Shown here piece by piece: positions 42,298 to 51,122 of a stretch of DNA of 64,000 nucleotides. How positions within the stretch are numbered: position 1 is the first letter of the stretch; each line of letters begins with the position of its first letter. This stretch comes from Brevibacterium daeguense. GTDB lineage: Bacteria > Actinomycetota > Actinomycetes > Actinomycetales > Brevibacteriaceae. Location of the stretch: NCBI RefSeq assembly GCF_021729135.1, contig NZ_JAJTWW010000010.1, positions 36,308-100,307 of the forward strand, written 5' to 3'. The notes under the pieces were generated by a model, which saw only the letters and a list, made by a program, of their open reading frames with translations, was not told where the DNA came from and ran no database searches. The position numbers were made by a program, and so were the translations under genes.

Positions 42298-43461
42298 TCA
42301 CTTGGCCTGGATGAGGTCGCAGACCTCGCGCACAGCACCATGACCACCGCGACGGGACAATACCAGTCGTGCCGCAGAGATCACTGAGGGTTCAGCGTCG
42401 GCCACTGCGATCGGCCATCCGACCACGGAGAACGCCTCGATGTCGTTGATGTCATTGCCGACATAGGCGACTCGGTCCGGGTTCAGGCCCTTGGCGCTGA
42501 TCCACTCCATGAGCACTTCCGCCTTGTTGTCGATGCCCTGGGCGACCTCGACCTTGAGCTTCTCCGCCCTGCGGGTGACCACGGGGTTGCGCTCCTTGGA
42601 CAGGATGAGGAAGGGGAAGTCCGCCTGGACCAGGCGGCCGATCCCCAGGCCGTCGCCGCGGTGCACGCGCACCTGCTCCACACCGTTCTGGTCGACGAAG
42701 GTGGAGTCATCGGTGTGCACGCCGTCGAAGTCCGTGACGAGGGCGTCGACGTCGATCGGGGTCTGATGCTCACCCGTCGCGGCGATCGCGCGGATCAGGG
42801 TGAGGTCGGCCATGGTGTCGATCTCGCGGGCGTGCTCGGCGGGCACCTCCTCGATCTCGATCCGGCCGAAGAACCGGTGCCGGCTCTCGACCAGTCCGGC
42901 AGTCCGCATCACGTAGAACGCGCCGGTCTCGTTGTAGTGGATCTTGCGGTCCTGGCGCCGGGGCCGGTAGGCGGCGTCGTGGCCGACGGCCACGGCCTGC
43001 TCGGCGTCGTCGAGAGTCCACAGGAAGCTGTGGTCCTCCACGGCGGAGAAGACGACGTCCGCCTCGCCGGCGGCGACCCTGTCGATCGCGTTGTCGATGG
43101 TCTGCGGGTCGATGAACGGCGAGGTGCACTGGATGAACGCCGTGACGTCGTAGGTCTCCGGCAGCTGCTCGAGGGTGTAGAGCAGCGCGTCCTCGCTCTT
43201 GGCCTGGTCCCCGGCGAGCTCGTCGGGACGCCACACCACAGTCGCGCCGGAGCGCTCCGCTTCCTGGGCGATGCCGTCGTGGTCGGTGGAGACGACGACG
43301 AGGTCGACGCCGGTGGTCGCCTGCGCCGCTTCGACCGCTCGGGCCAGAAGCGTCTTGCCCGCGACCTTCTGGAGATTCTTGAGCGGGATGGCTTTGGATC
43401 CTCCGCGCGCCGGGATGATGGCCACCGTCCGCGGGGACTTCTGAAGAAATTGATCAGTCAC
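42298..43461 (-). CDS. neuA: Acylneuraminate cytidylyltransferase fused to HAD phosphatase
   Basis: 387 residues, two domains. Residues 1-225: CMP-nonulosonate synthetase with VAIIPARGGSKAIPLKNLQK, VVSTDHDGIAQEAER, AFIQCTSPFIDP and NETGAFYVMRTAGL. Residues about 230-387: a KdsC/NeuA-type HAD phosphatase with nucleophile motif VTDFDGVHTDD, LSKERNPVVTRRAEKL and VAYVGNDINDIEAF. The HAD partner probably dephosphorylates a nonulosonate-9-phosphate before activation, which fits a KDN route from mannose-6-phosphate (inference). GTG start 43461. Precedes neuB by 41 bp in one operon. Confidence 0.93.
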   Translation of the reverse strand: MTDQFLQKSPRTVAIIPARGGSKAIPLKNLQKVAGKTLLARAVEAAQATTGVDLVVVSTDHDGIAQEAERSGATVVWRPDELAGDQAKSEDALLYTLEQLPETYDVTAFIQCTSPFIDPQTIDNAIDRVAAGEADVVFSAVEDHSFLWTLDDAEQAVAVGHDAAYRPRRQDRKIHYNETGAFYVMRTAGLVESRHRFFGRIEIEEVPAEHAREIDTMADLTLIRAIAATGEHQTPIDVDALVTDFDGVHTDDSTFVDQNGVEQVRVHRGDGLGIGRLVQADFPFLILSKERNPVVTRRAEKLKVEVAQGIDNKAEVLMEWISAKGLNPDRVAYVGNDINDIEAFSVVGWPIAVADAEPSVISAARLVLSRRGGHGAVREVCDLIQAK

Positions 43462-43653
43462 AAGGCTTCCGATGCTACCCCGACCGGCTGAGCGATTCCG
43501 GTCGGACACCCGAACGCAGGACACCGTGTGGTGAATTGACGGTGAACTCCGACGGCCGCCGCCTTAGCGTTCGCGCGCTTCCCGGAGGTGACTCTGTGTC
43601 CCCACCAGGTGTGGGCAAGTTCACTCCGGCGGAGGGGAGCCATGCACAGAGAT

Positions 43654-45222
43654 CTACACCCAGGTGGGGTTCCACATACGGCGGTGCCAGTGCTCGTAGG
43701 GGATGACTTCGCCCGTGTAGACGGGCCAGAACCAGGCGAAGGCAGCCACCGCAAGCGCCACGACGAGGCCCACGGTGAGCCGTCGGGCGAGCATCTCGGT
43801 GCCCGGCCAGGACCGGTCGCCGCGCGTCCGGCCCCACAGGAGCCCGAGGCAGTACGCCAGCCCCAGCACCACGAACGGCACCATGACGATGGTGTAGAAG
43901 GTGAAGATCGTCCGCTCCTGGTAGAAGAACCACGGCACCCACGTCGCCAGCAGGCCGGCGACGATCGCGCCGGCGCGCCAGTCCCGGCGCAGCGCCCAGG
44001 CGCCGACCAGGATGACGAGGACCACCGGGGCCAGCCCCCAGATCACCGGATTGCCCACCGAGGTGATGGCCGACGAGCACTTCTCCACAGCACAGCCCGC
44101 CTCGCCGGCGGCGTAGGACTCGTAGTAGAAGGAGGTGGGCCGCCACTGCACGATCCAGCCCCACGGGTTCGACATGTAGGGGTGCTCGGAGTCGAGGCCG
44201 ACGTGGAAGCTGTAGGCGGTGTAGTGGTAGTGGGCCAGACCCACCAGCCAGTCCGGCAGGAAGTCCCACCAGCCCGAGTTCTCCGCGGCCCACTGCCGGT
44301 CCCAGCCGCCCGGAGTGAGGATCCAGCCCAACCAGCAGATCACGTAGACCACCAGCGCGACGGGCACCATGGACACGAAGGCGGGGACGGCGTCCTTGCC
44401 CAGCGCGGCCAGCCACGGCCGGCGGATCCCTGCCCGGCGCCGGGCGTTGACGTCCCACAGCACGGTGAGCAGCCCGAACACTGCCAGGGCGTAGAGGCCG
44501 GACCACTTGACGCCCGTCGCGCAGCCCAGGCTGATGCCGGCGGCGATCCGCCACGGCCGCAGGCCCAGCGAGGGCCCGAACGCGGCGGGCATGAGCCAGC
44601 CCCTCATCTGCGCGGTGATGCCGCCGGCCATCCGGTCGGCCAGCCTGCGCCTGGCCCATTCGCGGTCGAGGAGAAGGAACCCGAAGGCCAGCAGGATGAA
44701 GAACATCAGGAAGATGTCGAGCAGGCCGGTGCGGGAGTGCACGAAGTGCTCGCCGTCCACCGTGAGCAGGAGTCCGGCGATCGCGCCCAGCCACACCGAG
44801 GAGAACAGCCGGGTGGCGATGCGGGCGATGAGGAAGATCGACAGGGCGCCGATGGCCGCCGCGCCGAACCGCCAGCCGAAGGTCGAGTCGGCGCCGAAGA
44901 TCTCGATGCCCGAGCCCAGCAGCCATTTGCCCAGCGGCGGGTGCACGACGTAGGAGGGGGAGTCGAGGATGATCTCGGGATTGCCCGCCTCGAACGCGCG
45001 GTTGGGGTCCTCGGGCCAGTCGCGCTCGTGGCCGAACCGGGTGAGCGAGTAGGCGTCCTTGACGTAGTAGGTCTCATCGAAGACGAGATTCGGCGGGAAG
45101 CCCAGCCGGTAGAACCTCAGTGCCCCGCCGATCACCGCGAGCACCGCCGGGATCACCCAGGCCAGCAGGGGGTGCGCCGCCCGGGGCGTCAGCAGTCGGG
45201 TCTCGAGGGTCGAAAAGCTCAC
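43654..45222 (-). CDS. pmt: Polyprenyl-phosphate-mannose:protein mannosyltransferase
   Basis: 522 residues, PMT/GT39 family of actinobacteria. Eleven or so helices; the first external loop carries the catalytic acidic pair in NLVFDETYYVKDAYSL. Also seen are YVVHPPLGKWLLGSG, HSRTGLLDIFLMFF, CATGVKWSGLYAL, TPGGWDRQW and YHYTAYSFHVGLDSEHPYMSNPWGWI. It O-mannosylates secreted proteins. GTG 45222 chosen for the RBS CTGGAG 5 bp upstream; an in-frame ATG exists further upstream but reads poorly. Head-to-head with DUF2254. Confidence 0.93.
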   Translation of the reverse strand: MSFSTLETRLLTPRAAHPLLAWVIPAVLAVIGGALRFYRLGFPPNLVFDETYYVKDAYSLTRFGHERDWPEDPNRAFEAGNPEIILDSPSYVVHPPLGKWLLGSGIEIFGADSTFGWRFGAAAIGALSIFLIARIATRLFSSVWLGAIAGLLLTVDGEHFVHSRTGLLDIFLMFFILLAFGFLLLDREWARRRLADRMAGGITAQMRGWLMPAAFGPSLGLRPWRIAAGISLGCATGVKWSGLYALAVFGLLTVLWDVNARRRAGIRRPWLAALGKDAVPAFVSMVPVALVVYVICWLGWILTPGGWDRQWAAENSGWWDFLPDWLVGLAHYHYTAYSFHVGLDSEHPYMSNPWGWIVQWRPTSFYYESYAAGEAGCAVEKCSSAITSVGNPVIWGLAPVVLVILVGAWALRRDWRAGAIVAGLLATWVPWFFYQERTIFTFYTIVMVPFVVLGLAYCLGLLWGRTRGDRSWPGTEMLARRLTVGLVVALAVAAFAWFWPVYTGEVIPYEHWHRRMWNPTWV

Positions 45223-45343
45223 ACGCTCCAGGATATGCGGAAGGTGCGCAGGTGGTTGATCCACCGAGTCCGGACCCCGGAGGCGGGAGATTCGCTGAGC
45301 CGGGAGCCTGGAGGAGCCCGGAACCGGCCCATAGGGTGAGTCC

Positions 45344-46657
45344 ATGAGGAAGCTTTCCTGGCCGGGACGCGACGGGCTCAACAGATTCTGGATGCTGCCG
45401 GCGCTATGCGTGGTTGCCGCCGCGGTGCTGGCCCAAGTGATGGTGGCCGTGGACCGGGTGCTCCCCGACGATCTCTCCTCACCCTGGATCTCGTGGATCT
45501 ACACGGTGGGCATCGACGGATCCCGCTCGATGCTCTCCTCCATCGGAGCTTCGATGCTGGGGGTGGCCGCCACCGCGTTCTCGATCACGATCTCGGTGAT
45601 CGCCACCACCAGCTCGACCTACGGGCCGCGGCTGGTGCGCAACTTCATGGCCGATCGCGGCAACCAGCTGGTGCTGGGCGTGCTGGTCTCCACCTTCGTC
45701 TACACCCTGCTGGTGCTGCGCACCATCCGCTCGGCGGAGGATCCCGCGGCCGTGTTCCTGCCGCACCTGGCGGTGAACTTCGCCCTGGTGCTGGCGGTGG
45801 CCGATGTGGCGGTGGTCGTGTACTTCATCCATCACATCGCCTCCTCCGTGCAGGTCGACACGCTCGTGCGCGGGGCACAGCGCCGCTTCGGCGCCGTCAT
45901 CGAACGCTGGCATCCGCGTGAACCGGTGCCGACGACGGAGCCGCGCTCCGGTGGTGGTGAGGTCACCGCCGATGCGGTGGGGTACGTGGTGAGCGTGGAA
46001 TTCCAGCGACTCAGTGCCCTGACCGATGAGCAGGACGTGGTCGTGGAACTGGCCCCACGAGTCGGCGACCATGTCCTGGCTTCGACGGTGCTGGCCCATG
46101 TCTGGCCGGCCGGCCGAGCTCAGGTGCTGACAGACCGGCTGCGGCAGTGCGTGAGGATTGCAGACTCTCGCTCTGCCGACCAGGACGTGCGCTTCGCCGA
46201 GCAGCAGCTCGTGGAGCTGGCCGTGCGCGCACTCTCGCCGAGTACCAACGACCCGTACACCGCGATCAACGCCGTCGAAGAAGTCGCCGAGGGCATCGCA
46301 ACGGCAGTCTCCCGGCCGAGACCCGGCAACACCATCGTGGAGGGGGGCGTGCCTCGGGTGCGCTACGGGACGGTGGGGCTGGAGGAGATCGTGGACATGC
46401 CGTTCGACCATATCCGTCCATACGCCATCAACCACGTGCCCGTACTCCAGGCCCTGACCGACCTGGCCGCGCGCATCGAGATCGCCAGCATCCACCCGGA
46501 GATCACGGCGCGGGCGCGCAGGCATGTGGAGGTGCTGCTGGAGCAGCTCCGCGCCTCGGACCCGCCTCCGCACGATCAGCATCGCATCGAGCAGCACGTC
46601 GCGGCCCGACGAACCGCGGTCGACGACCACGAGCGGCAGATGACCGACGAAGGGTGA
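45344..46657 (+). CDS. DUF2254 membrane protein
   Basis: 437 residues. N-terminal four-helix bundle (FWMLPALCVVAAAVLAQVMV; AFSITISVIATTSSTYGPRLVRNF; LVLGVLVSTFVYTLLVLRTI; VNFALVLAVADVAVVVYFIHHIASSVQ) with the conserved TTSSTYGPRLVRNF segment. The soluble C-terminal half carries the LSPSTNDPYTAINA and RIGxA-type motifs of DUF2254. Function unknown. The gene's 3' end forms one arm of a perfect hairpin (46635-46673). Confidence 0.9.
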   Translation: MRKLSWPGRDGLNRFWMLPALCVVAAAVLAQVMVAVDRVLPDDLSSPWISWIYTVGIDGSRSMLSSIGASMLGVAATAFSITISVIATTSSTYGPRLVRNFMADRGNQLVLGVLVSTFVYTLLVLRTIRSAEDPAAVFLPHLAVNFALVLAVADVAVVVYFIHHIASSVQVDTLVRGAQRRFGAVIERWHPREPVPTTEPRSGGGEVTADAVGYVVSVEFQRLSALTDEQDVVVELAPRVGDHVLASTVLAHVWPAGRAQVLTDRLRQCVRIADSRSADQDVRFAEQQLVELAVRALSPSTNDPYTAINAVEEVAEGIATAVSRPRPGNTIVEGGVPRVRYGTVGLEEIVDMPFDHIRPYAINHVPVLQALTDLAARIEIASIHPEITARARRHVEVLLEQLRASDPPPHDQHRIEQHVAARRTAVDDHERQMTDEG

Positions 46658-46673
46658 TCGTCGGTCATCTGCC
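46635..46673 (+). terminator. Perfect 15-bp hairpin overlapping the DUF2254 stop codon
   Basis: GGCAGATGACCGACG (46635-46649) pairs exactly with CGTCGGTCATCTGCC (46659-46673); the 9-base loop contains the TGA stop. A strong terminator in which the last codons build the stem. Confidence 0.8.
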
Positions 46674-46769
46674 GGTCCGGTGCCGACCGGGTCCGGCTGA
46701 CCTTGTTTTCGCGATGCGTCTCATGAAGACTGGAGGCGTCGGAAACGCTGAGATTGGCAGGCAGCATCA

Positions 46770-47111
46770 ATGACGTACGTGATCGCCGAGCCCTGCATCG
46801 ACGTCGTCGATCGGGCCTGCGTCGACGAGTGCCCGGTGGACTGCATCTATGAAGGCCGGCGGATGCTGTACATCCATCCCGACGAATGCATCGACTGCGG
46901 CGCCTGTGAACCCGTATGCCCGGTGGAAGCCATCTACTACGAGGACGACCTGCCGGAAGAGCACGTTCCGTACCTTCGGGACAATGCACTGTTCTTCTTC
47001 GACACCCTTCCTGGACGGCAGGCGCCGCTGGGGTCACCGGGTGGTGCCGCCCATCTGAGCCCACTCGGCGTCGATACAGAGCTGGTGGCTTCCCACCCAC
47101 CCCAGGGCTGA
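46770..47111 (+). CDS. fdxA: Seven-iron (3Fe-4S/4Fe-4S) ferredoxin
   Basis: 113 residues. Cys clusters CVDECPVDC (about 17-25) and [11 protein letters not shown] (about 40-50) with the [24 protein letters not shown]-terminus of actinobacterial FdxA-type 7Fe ferredoxins. General low-potential electron carrier. ATG at 46770. Separated by only 23 bp from the cupin gene downstream, so the two may be co-transcribed. Confidence 0.94.
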   Translation: MTYVIAEPCIDVVDRACVDECPVDCIYEGRRMLYIHPDECIDCGACEPVCPVEAIYYEDDLPEEHVPYLRDNALFFFDTLPGRQAPLGSPGGAAHLSPLGVDTELVASHPPQG

Positions 47112-47134
47112 ACCGAGACGCCGAGGAGCACACA

Positions 47135-47416
47135 ATGAAGAAGGCCGTTCCCCTCCGAGAAGGCGCCGTCCTCGCAACCAAGCGAATGGAGGGCACCGAC
47201 GGGACAGCGTTTCCGAAGCACACGGCATCGCTTGAGTCGGCCCTGGTCATACTTGAGGGCACCTGCACCATCACGTTCCCGGATGCAGCCCACGAGCTGC
47301 GCGCCGGCGATACGTTCATCGTCCCTGCTGACGAGGTCCACCAGATCGTCGGCACTCCAGACTTCACCGCCATCCACATCATGCCGACGGACATCCGCTT
47401 CAACTTCGACGTCTGA
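47135..47416 (+). CDS. Small cupin-domain protein
   Basis: 93 residues. A single cupin beta-barrel: PKHTASLESALVILEGTCTITFPDAAHELRAGDTFIVPADEVHQIVG. The usual metal-binding pattern is only partly present (HT and EVHQI), so the barrel may not hold a metal. ATG at 47135 with GAGGAG 6 bp upstream. Function unknown. Confidence 0.85.
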   Translation: MKKAVPLREGAVLATKRMEGTDGTAFPKHTASLESALVILEGTCTITFPDAAHELRAGDTFIVPADEVHQIVGTPDFTAIHIMPTDIRFNFDV

Positions 47417-47578
47417 TAGGAGCTGAGCCCGGTCGCATCGCCCTGACCCCGTCACCGGTGGTGAGCGTCTCCGGCTCATGTGCCAAGTTCGTGACAAAGC
47501 GCGGTACCGGATTGCCGGTCCGGTGTCCAGGTTCTACGGTGGTCTCAGACGACACACCCAGCAGAAGGCGTGACACCC

Positions 47579-48136
47579 ATGTCCTACCCCGGATACGGCC
47601 AGCAGAACAGCTACGGCGATCAGCCCGGCGATCTCTCAAATCCCTACGATCAGCCTGCGGACCGCTACACGCCGGCCGGTGCCTACGACCCTGCAGGCGC
47701 CTACGACCCTGCCCCCGGCTATCCGGGTGGTCAGGAGGCGGCCTCCGTCTACAGCAGCGCCCCGGGCGGCTACAGCGTTCCGGGTGGCTACGGCAGCGGA
47801 CCTGCCGGCTATGCCGCACCGGTCAGCTACGGCTACGGTGCTCCGGTCGGCTATGTCCAGGCCCCGCCCACCAACACGATGGCGCTGATCTCGCTGATCA
47901 TGTCGATCGTGGGCTTCATGTCGGGCGGACTGTTCTCGATCGCCGGCATCATCATGGGGCACATCGGCAGGAACCAGATCAAGCGCACGGGCGAGAGCGG
48001 CAGCGGGCTGGCCACCTGGGGACTCATCCTCGGCTACGGATCGCTCGTGGTGTGGGCGCTGTTCTGGATCGTCTACATCCTCTTCATCCTCGGGTTCCTG
48101 GCGCTCGGCATCTTCGCCGGCACCGCCGGCTACTGA
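47579..48136 (+). CDS. DUF4190 membrane protein with Tyr/Gly/Pro-rich N-terminus
   Basis: 185 residues. The first 90 are low complexity with repeated GAYDPA (AGAYDPAGAYDPAP) and GGY units. DUF4190 follows: NTMALISLIMSIVGFMSGGLFSIAGIIMGHIGRNQIKRTGESGSGLATWGLILGYGSLVVW, two to three helices ending in a hydrophobic tail. ATG 47579 used (AGAAGG 10 bp upstream); GTG 47570 is possible. Function unknown; typical actinobacterial family. Followed 60 bp later by rsmI. Confidence 0.85.
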   Translation: MSYPGYGQQNSYGDQPGDLSNPYDQPADRYTPAGAYDPAGAYDPAPGYPGGQEAASVYSSAPGGYSVPGGYGSGPAGYAAPVSYGYGAPVGYVQAPPTNTMALISLIMSIVGFMSGGLFSIAGIIMGHIGRNQIKRTGESGSGLATWGLILGYGSLVVWALFWIVYILFILGFLALGIFAGTAGY

Positions 48137-48195
48137 TCGCCTGGCCCGAGGCCGAACCCGCGACCACCTCTCCCTGAAGAATCGACTCCCGCTCA

Positions 48196-49035
48196 ATGAC
48201 GGCTGACTCCGGCTGCCTGGTGCTGGTCGGCACCCCGATCGGCAACATCCACGATGCCTCCCCGCGGATGCGCAGCGAGATCGAAGCCGCCGACCTCATC
48301 GCCGCCGAGGACACGCGCCGCTTCCTCGGCCTGGCCGACCGGCTCGGGCTGACCCACACGAACAGGATCATCAGCCTGTTCGACCACAACGAGCAGGCCA
48401 AGGCCGCTGAGATCGCCGAGGCGGTCGCCGCCGGCCAGCGCGTCGTCCTCCTCACGGACGCCGGGATGCCGGCGGTCTCCGACCCCGGTTACCGCGTCGT
48501 CAGGGAGGTGACCGGCCGGAACCTGCCGGTCACCTCGGCGCCGGGCCCGTCGGCCGTGTTCACGGCTCTCGCGCTGTCGGGCCTGCCGACGGACCGGTTC
48601 ACGTTCGAGGGATTCCTGCCGCGCAAGGCGGGGGAGCGAGCGCGGATGCTCGGCGAACTCGCCCACGAGCCGCGGACCATGGTCTTCTTCGAGAGTCCCC
48701 ACCGGATCGCCGACACGATGGCCGCGATCGTCGAGTCCTTCGGTGCCGACCGGCCGATGACGATCTCACGTGAGCTCACCAAGACCTACGAGGAGGTGCT
48801 GCGCGGCACGGCGGGCGAGCTCGTCGACGCGGCCCGCGCGGGGCTGCGGGGCGAGCTCACCCTGGCCATCGCGGGGCACTCGGGGCGGGCCACCTCGGCG
48901 GCGGACCACATGGCCGAGCTGGGACGGCTGGTCGACGGCGGGATGCGCGCCAAGAAGGCTGCCGCGGAGATCGCCGCGCGCCACGGGCTGTCCACTCGGG
49001 ACGTCTACGAGGAGTACCTCGCGACCAAGGAGTGA
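48196..49035 (+). CDS. rsmI: 16S rRNA (cytidine1402-2'-O)-methyltransferase
   Basis: 279 residues. It methylates the 2'-OH of C1402 in the ribosomal decoding centre using SAM. TP/RsmI hallmarks: CLVLVGTPIGNIHDASPR, AEDTRRFLGLADRLG, VVLLTDAGMPAVSDPGYR, TSAPGPSAVFTALALSGL, FFESPHRIADTM and RELTKTYEEVLRG. ATG at 48196. Convergent with the M56 peptidase gene. Confidence 0.97.
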   Translation: MTADSGCLVLVGTPIGNIHDASPRMRSEIEAADLIAAEDTRRFLGLADRLGLTHTNRIISLFDHNEQAKAAEIAEAVAAGQRVVLLTDAGMPAVSDPGYRVVREVTGRNLPVTSAPGPSAVFTALALSGLPTDRFTFEGFLPRKAGERARMLGELAHEPRTMVFFESPHRIADTMAAIVESFGADRPMTISRELTKTYEEVLRGTAGELVDAARAGLRGELTLAIAGHSGRATSAADHMAELGRLVDGGMRAKKAAAEIAARHGLSTRDVYEEYLATKE

Positions 49036-49060
49036 GCGCGGACGCGCGCTGGCAGCGGCG

Positions 49061-49121
49061 TCACAGCGTGCACTCGGTGTGGGCAGCGGCGTCGCAGGGT
49101 GCAGATGCGTCACAGCGTGCA
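49061..49121. repeat. Repeat copying the M56 gene's 3' end
   Basis: TCACAGCGTGCA occurs at 49061-49072 and at 49110-49121 (the true end of the leftward gene, TCA being its stop). A diverged copy, TCGCAGGGTGCA, sits at 49092-49103. The longer unit GGCAGCGGCGTC precedes the first two. Confidence 0.8.
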
Positions 49122-50093
49122 GCCGGTGGCGGCGGCGTAGACATAGGGCACCTGCACACCGAGGTTGATGACCGTCAGGGTCACCAGGGCCGTGGCGATG
49201 CCGATCGCGTGGAGCGCACCGCGGCGTGCCGGCGGAGGGCTCACGAGGTGCTTGATCCGGCTGGGTCCTGCAGCATTCAGCGCGACCACCTGGGGTGCGG
49301 GCAGATACTCGGGGTGGGCGGGGCTGCCGAGCTTGAGCAGAGCCGCGGCGAGCGCCGGCGTGCCCGTGCACGAGCGGGCGGCGTCGTCGGCGGCGACCTC
49401 GAGGTAGTGCGGGAGCGCGTCCGCCGCCGCGGCGATCAGCGGGATCCACCTCAGGTGGCGGGTCAGGGAGGCGACTGCGGCGACGATGAGGTGATGGCGC
49501 TGTCGCAGGTGTGCTGCCTCGTGCTCGAGCACCGCGACGAGCTCGTCGCGTTCCAGCTGGGCGAGGGCTGCCTCGGACAGCACGATGCCGCCGGCCCGGG
49601 ACGGCAGGGCGAAGGCCAGTGGTCGGGGATCGCGGATCAGCAGCACGGGGTGACCGTGGACGGTGGCGGATTCCCCTTCGGCACGCAGCAGGTCCGCCGC
49701 CAGCCGCGTGCTCCGCGCGCGGCGCCGGAGTTCGACGATGGCGCCGGCGGCCAGCCCGATGCCTGCGGTGGCCGGGATCACCAGCAGGGAGACCGCCGGC
49801 AGCGACGTCTCCAGGACCACTTCCCCGAACGGGCTCGCCGATGCCAGGCATCTCCGGCAGACTGCCGCAGCTCCTTCGGGAAGCAGGCTGGGCCCGGAGA
49901 TGAACCAGGCGAGGATCGGGCCGACGGCGAGCAGGGCGATGATCCACATCAGGATCCCGCCGAAGAGGATGACCGCGGCCAGCCGCGGTGCGCGGGCCAG
50001 CGTCGGGGCGGCTCCGCGCAGCAGCAGCGGGCCGAACAGCGCCGCGGCCAGCAGTCCGACGGTCAGCACCAACACCCAGATCACGGACGTCAC
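49110..50093 (-). CDS. M56-type (BlaR1-like) membrane metallopeptidase
   Basis: 327 residues. Three or four N-terminal helices, then a cytoplasmic Zn-protease domain with HExxH in LVAVLEHEAAHLRQRHH (about 210-226) and a downstream zinc Glu region (YLEVAADDAA). It lacks the extracellular penicillin-binding domain of true BlaR1. GTG start 50093, overlapping the blaI stop by 4 bp. As in BlaR1/MecR1 systems it probably cleaves or controls the partner BlaI-family repressor in response to a membrane signal; here the signal may be redox or envelope stress (inference). Confidence 0.9.
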   Translation of the reverse strand: MTSVIWVLVLTVGLLAAALFGPLLLRGAAPTLARAPRLAAVILFGGILMWIIALLAVGPILAWFISGPSLLPEGAAAVCRRCLASASPFGEVVLETSLPAVSLLVIPATAGIGLAAGAIVELRRRARSTRLAADLLRAEGESATVHGHPVLLIRDPRPLAFALPSRAGGIVLSEAALAQLERDELVAVLEHEAAHLRQRHHLIVAAVASLTRHLRWIPLIAAAADALPHYLEVAADDAARSCTGTPALAAALLKLGSPAHPEYLPAPQVVALNAAGPSRIKHLVSPPPARRGALHAIGIATALVTLTVINLGVQVPYVYAAATGCTL

Positions 50094-50482
50094 CGGTCAC
50101 CTCCGCTGTCGTGCTCCCGCAGGTACTCCCGGAGCAGCGCGACGTCCTCGGTAGGCATGCCGTCGACGAAGTGCAGGATGGAGGCCGCACGGTCGCGGCT
50201 GGCTTCCAGCGCCTGCTCCATGAGCACCGCGGCGTGCTGCTCGCGGCTGATGCGCGGGAAGTAGCGCACCGACCGGCCCTCGCGGGTCGAGTCCACGAGG
50301 TCCTTGCGCGTGAGGTTCGTCAGCACGGTGGCGATCGTGGTGTACGCCGGCGCGCCGCCGAGCCGGTTGATGATCTCGCGGATGGTGGATGCGCCGTCGT
50401 CCCAGAGCACATCCATGACCTGCGCCTCGAGCGCACCCAGCCGGACCGGGCCGGTGTGCCGGTTCGCTTCCGCGGCGCTCAT
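50090..50482 (-). CDS. BlaI/MecI-family transcriptional repressor
   Basis: 130 residues. Winged helix with LGALEAQVMDVLWDDGASTIREIINRLG, PAYTTIATVLTNLTRKDLVDSTREGRSVRYFPRISREQHAA, then the dimerisation helices MEQALEASRDRAASILHFV. The recognition segment YTTIATVLTNL is characteristic. Overlaps the upstream membrane-protein gene (ATGA) and the downstream M56 gene. Two TAGT-containing dyads in the divergent promoter region are its expected operators. Confidence 0.94.
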   Translation of the reverse strand: MSAAEANRHTGPVRLGALEAQVMDVLWDDGASTIREIINRLGGAPAYTTIATVLTNLTRKDLVDSTREGRSVRYFPRISREQHAAVLMEQALEASRDRAASILHFVDGMPTEDVALLREYLREHDSGGDR

Positions 50483-51081
50483 GCGGCTGGCACCTTGACC
50501 GGACAGGAGACCTGCCCGCGCAGCCGCACCGCGAGCGCCCCGCCGGTGAGGACGAGCGCCGCGACGGCCAGCGCCGGCTGCAGGGGCGCGAACCAGGTCA
50601 GCGCTCCCGTGTAGCCCAGGGCCAGCAGCGCGATCTTGTTGCAGACCGGGCAGCCGACGGCGAACCAGGCGAGCACCGCGCCGACCATGCCGAGGCGGCC
50701 CTCCCGCCGGCCTTCCGCTGAGTCGGCAGGCGCCTCGGCGGGCGCCTCGGCGGTTGCCTCGGCAGGGGCGGCGCCGGTTGCTTCGGCCCGGGATGCGGTT
50801 GCGATGCCGGGGCCGCCTGCTGGGCGCACGTACGTCGCGATCAGCATGCCGGACAGCAGCGAGGTCAGGAGCCATACCGGATAGTTCCACCAGACCGTCG
50901 GGATGTCGCGGGCGAACAGGGAGTTGGGGATCAGCACGGTGGCGACGCCGATGAGAACGGCGATCACCAGACCGGACGCCATCGCGATCCCGATCTGGCG
51001 CGGGGTCCACAGGCGCAGCGCGCGCACGGCATGTCCGCCGGTGGTGGTCACGGAGGACAGCACTGTCGTTGACGAGCTCAT
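50479..51081 (-). CDS. Membrane protein with CPVC motif, unknown, in BlaI operon
   Basis: 200 residues, about five helices (IGIAMASGLVIAVLIGVATVLI, YPVWLLTSLLSGMLIATYV, GMVGAVLAWFAVGCPVCNKIALLALGY, LAVAALVLTGGALAVRL) with an Ala/Glu-rich spacer (PAEATAEAPAEAPADSAEG). The helix-embedded CPVCNKIALLALGYTGAL is a dithiol motif, suiting a quinone- or DsbA-linked redox role beside the DsbA and CcdA genes. Start ATG 51081; an upstream ATG at 51117 lies inside the operator. Confidence 0.7.
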   Translation of the reverse strand: MSSSTTVLSSVTTTGGHAVRALRLWTPRQIGIAMASGLVIAVLIGVATVLIPNSLFARDIPTVWWNYPVWLLTSLLSGMLIATYVRPAGGPGIATASRAEATGAAPAEATAEAPAEAPADSAEGRREGRLGMVGAVLAWFAVGCPVCNKIALLALGYTGALTWFAPLQPALAVAALVLTGGALAVRLRGQVSCPVKVPAA

Positions 51082-51105
51082 GAGTCCCAGTATGCCGCAC
51101 TGTCT

Positions 51106-51120
51106 ACTATGTGTCATAGT
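51106..51120. promoter_or_regulatory. Operator dyad 1 (ACTATG-TGT-CATAGT), likely BlaI site
   Basis: 15-bp inverted repeat in the divergent promoter between the BlaI-coupled membrane protein and dsbA-like genes. The ACTA/TAGT core matches the general BlaI/MecI operator style. Centre 17 bp from the centre of dyad 2. Confidence 0.75.
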
Positions 51121-51122
51121 CG

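Noticed and set aside
43588..45339. Rightward frame opposite pmt and, similarly, 60146-61834 opposite metG and 57993-59756 opposite poxB
   Set aside because: All are Gly/Arg/Pro/His-rich shadows of certain genes.
50090..51081. Classical beta-lactam resistance island (bla-blaR-blaI)
   Set aside because: No beta-lactamase, and the M56 protein has no penicillin-sensor domain; only the regulatory pair is present.
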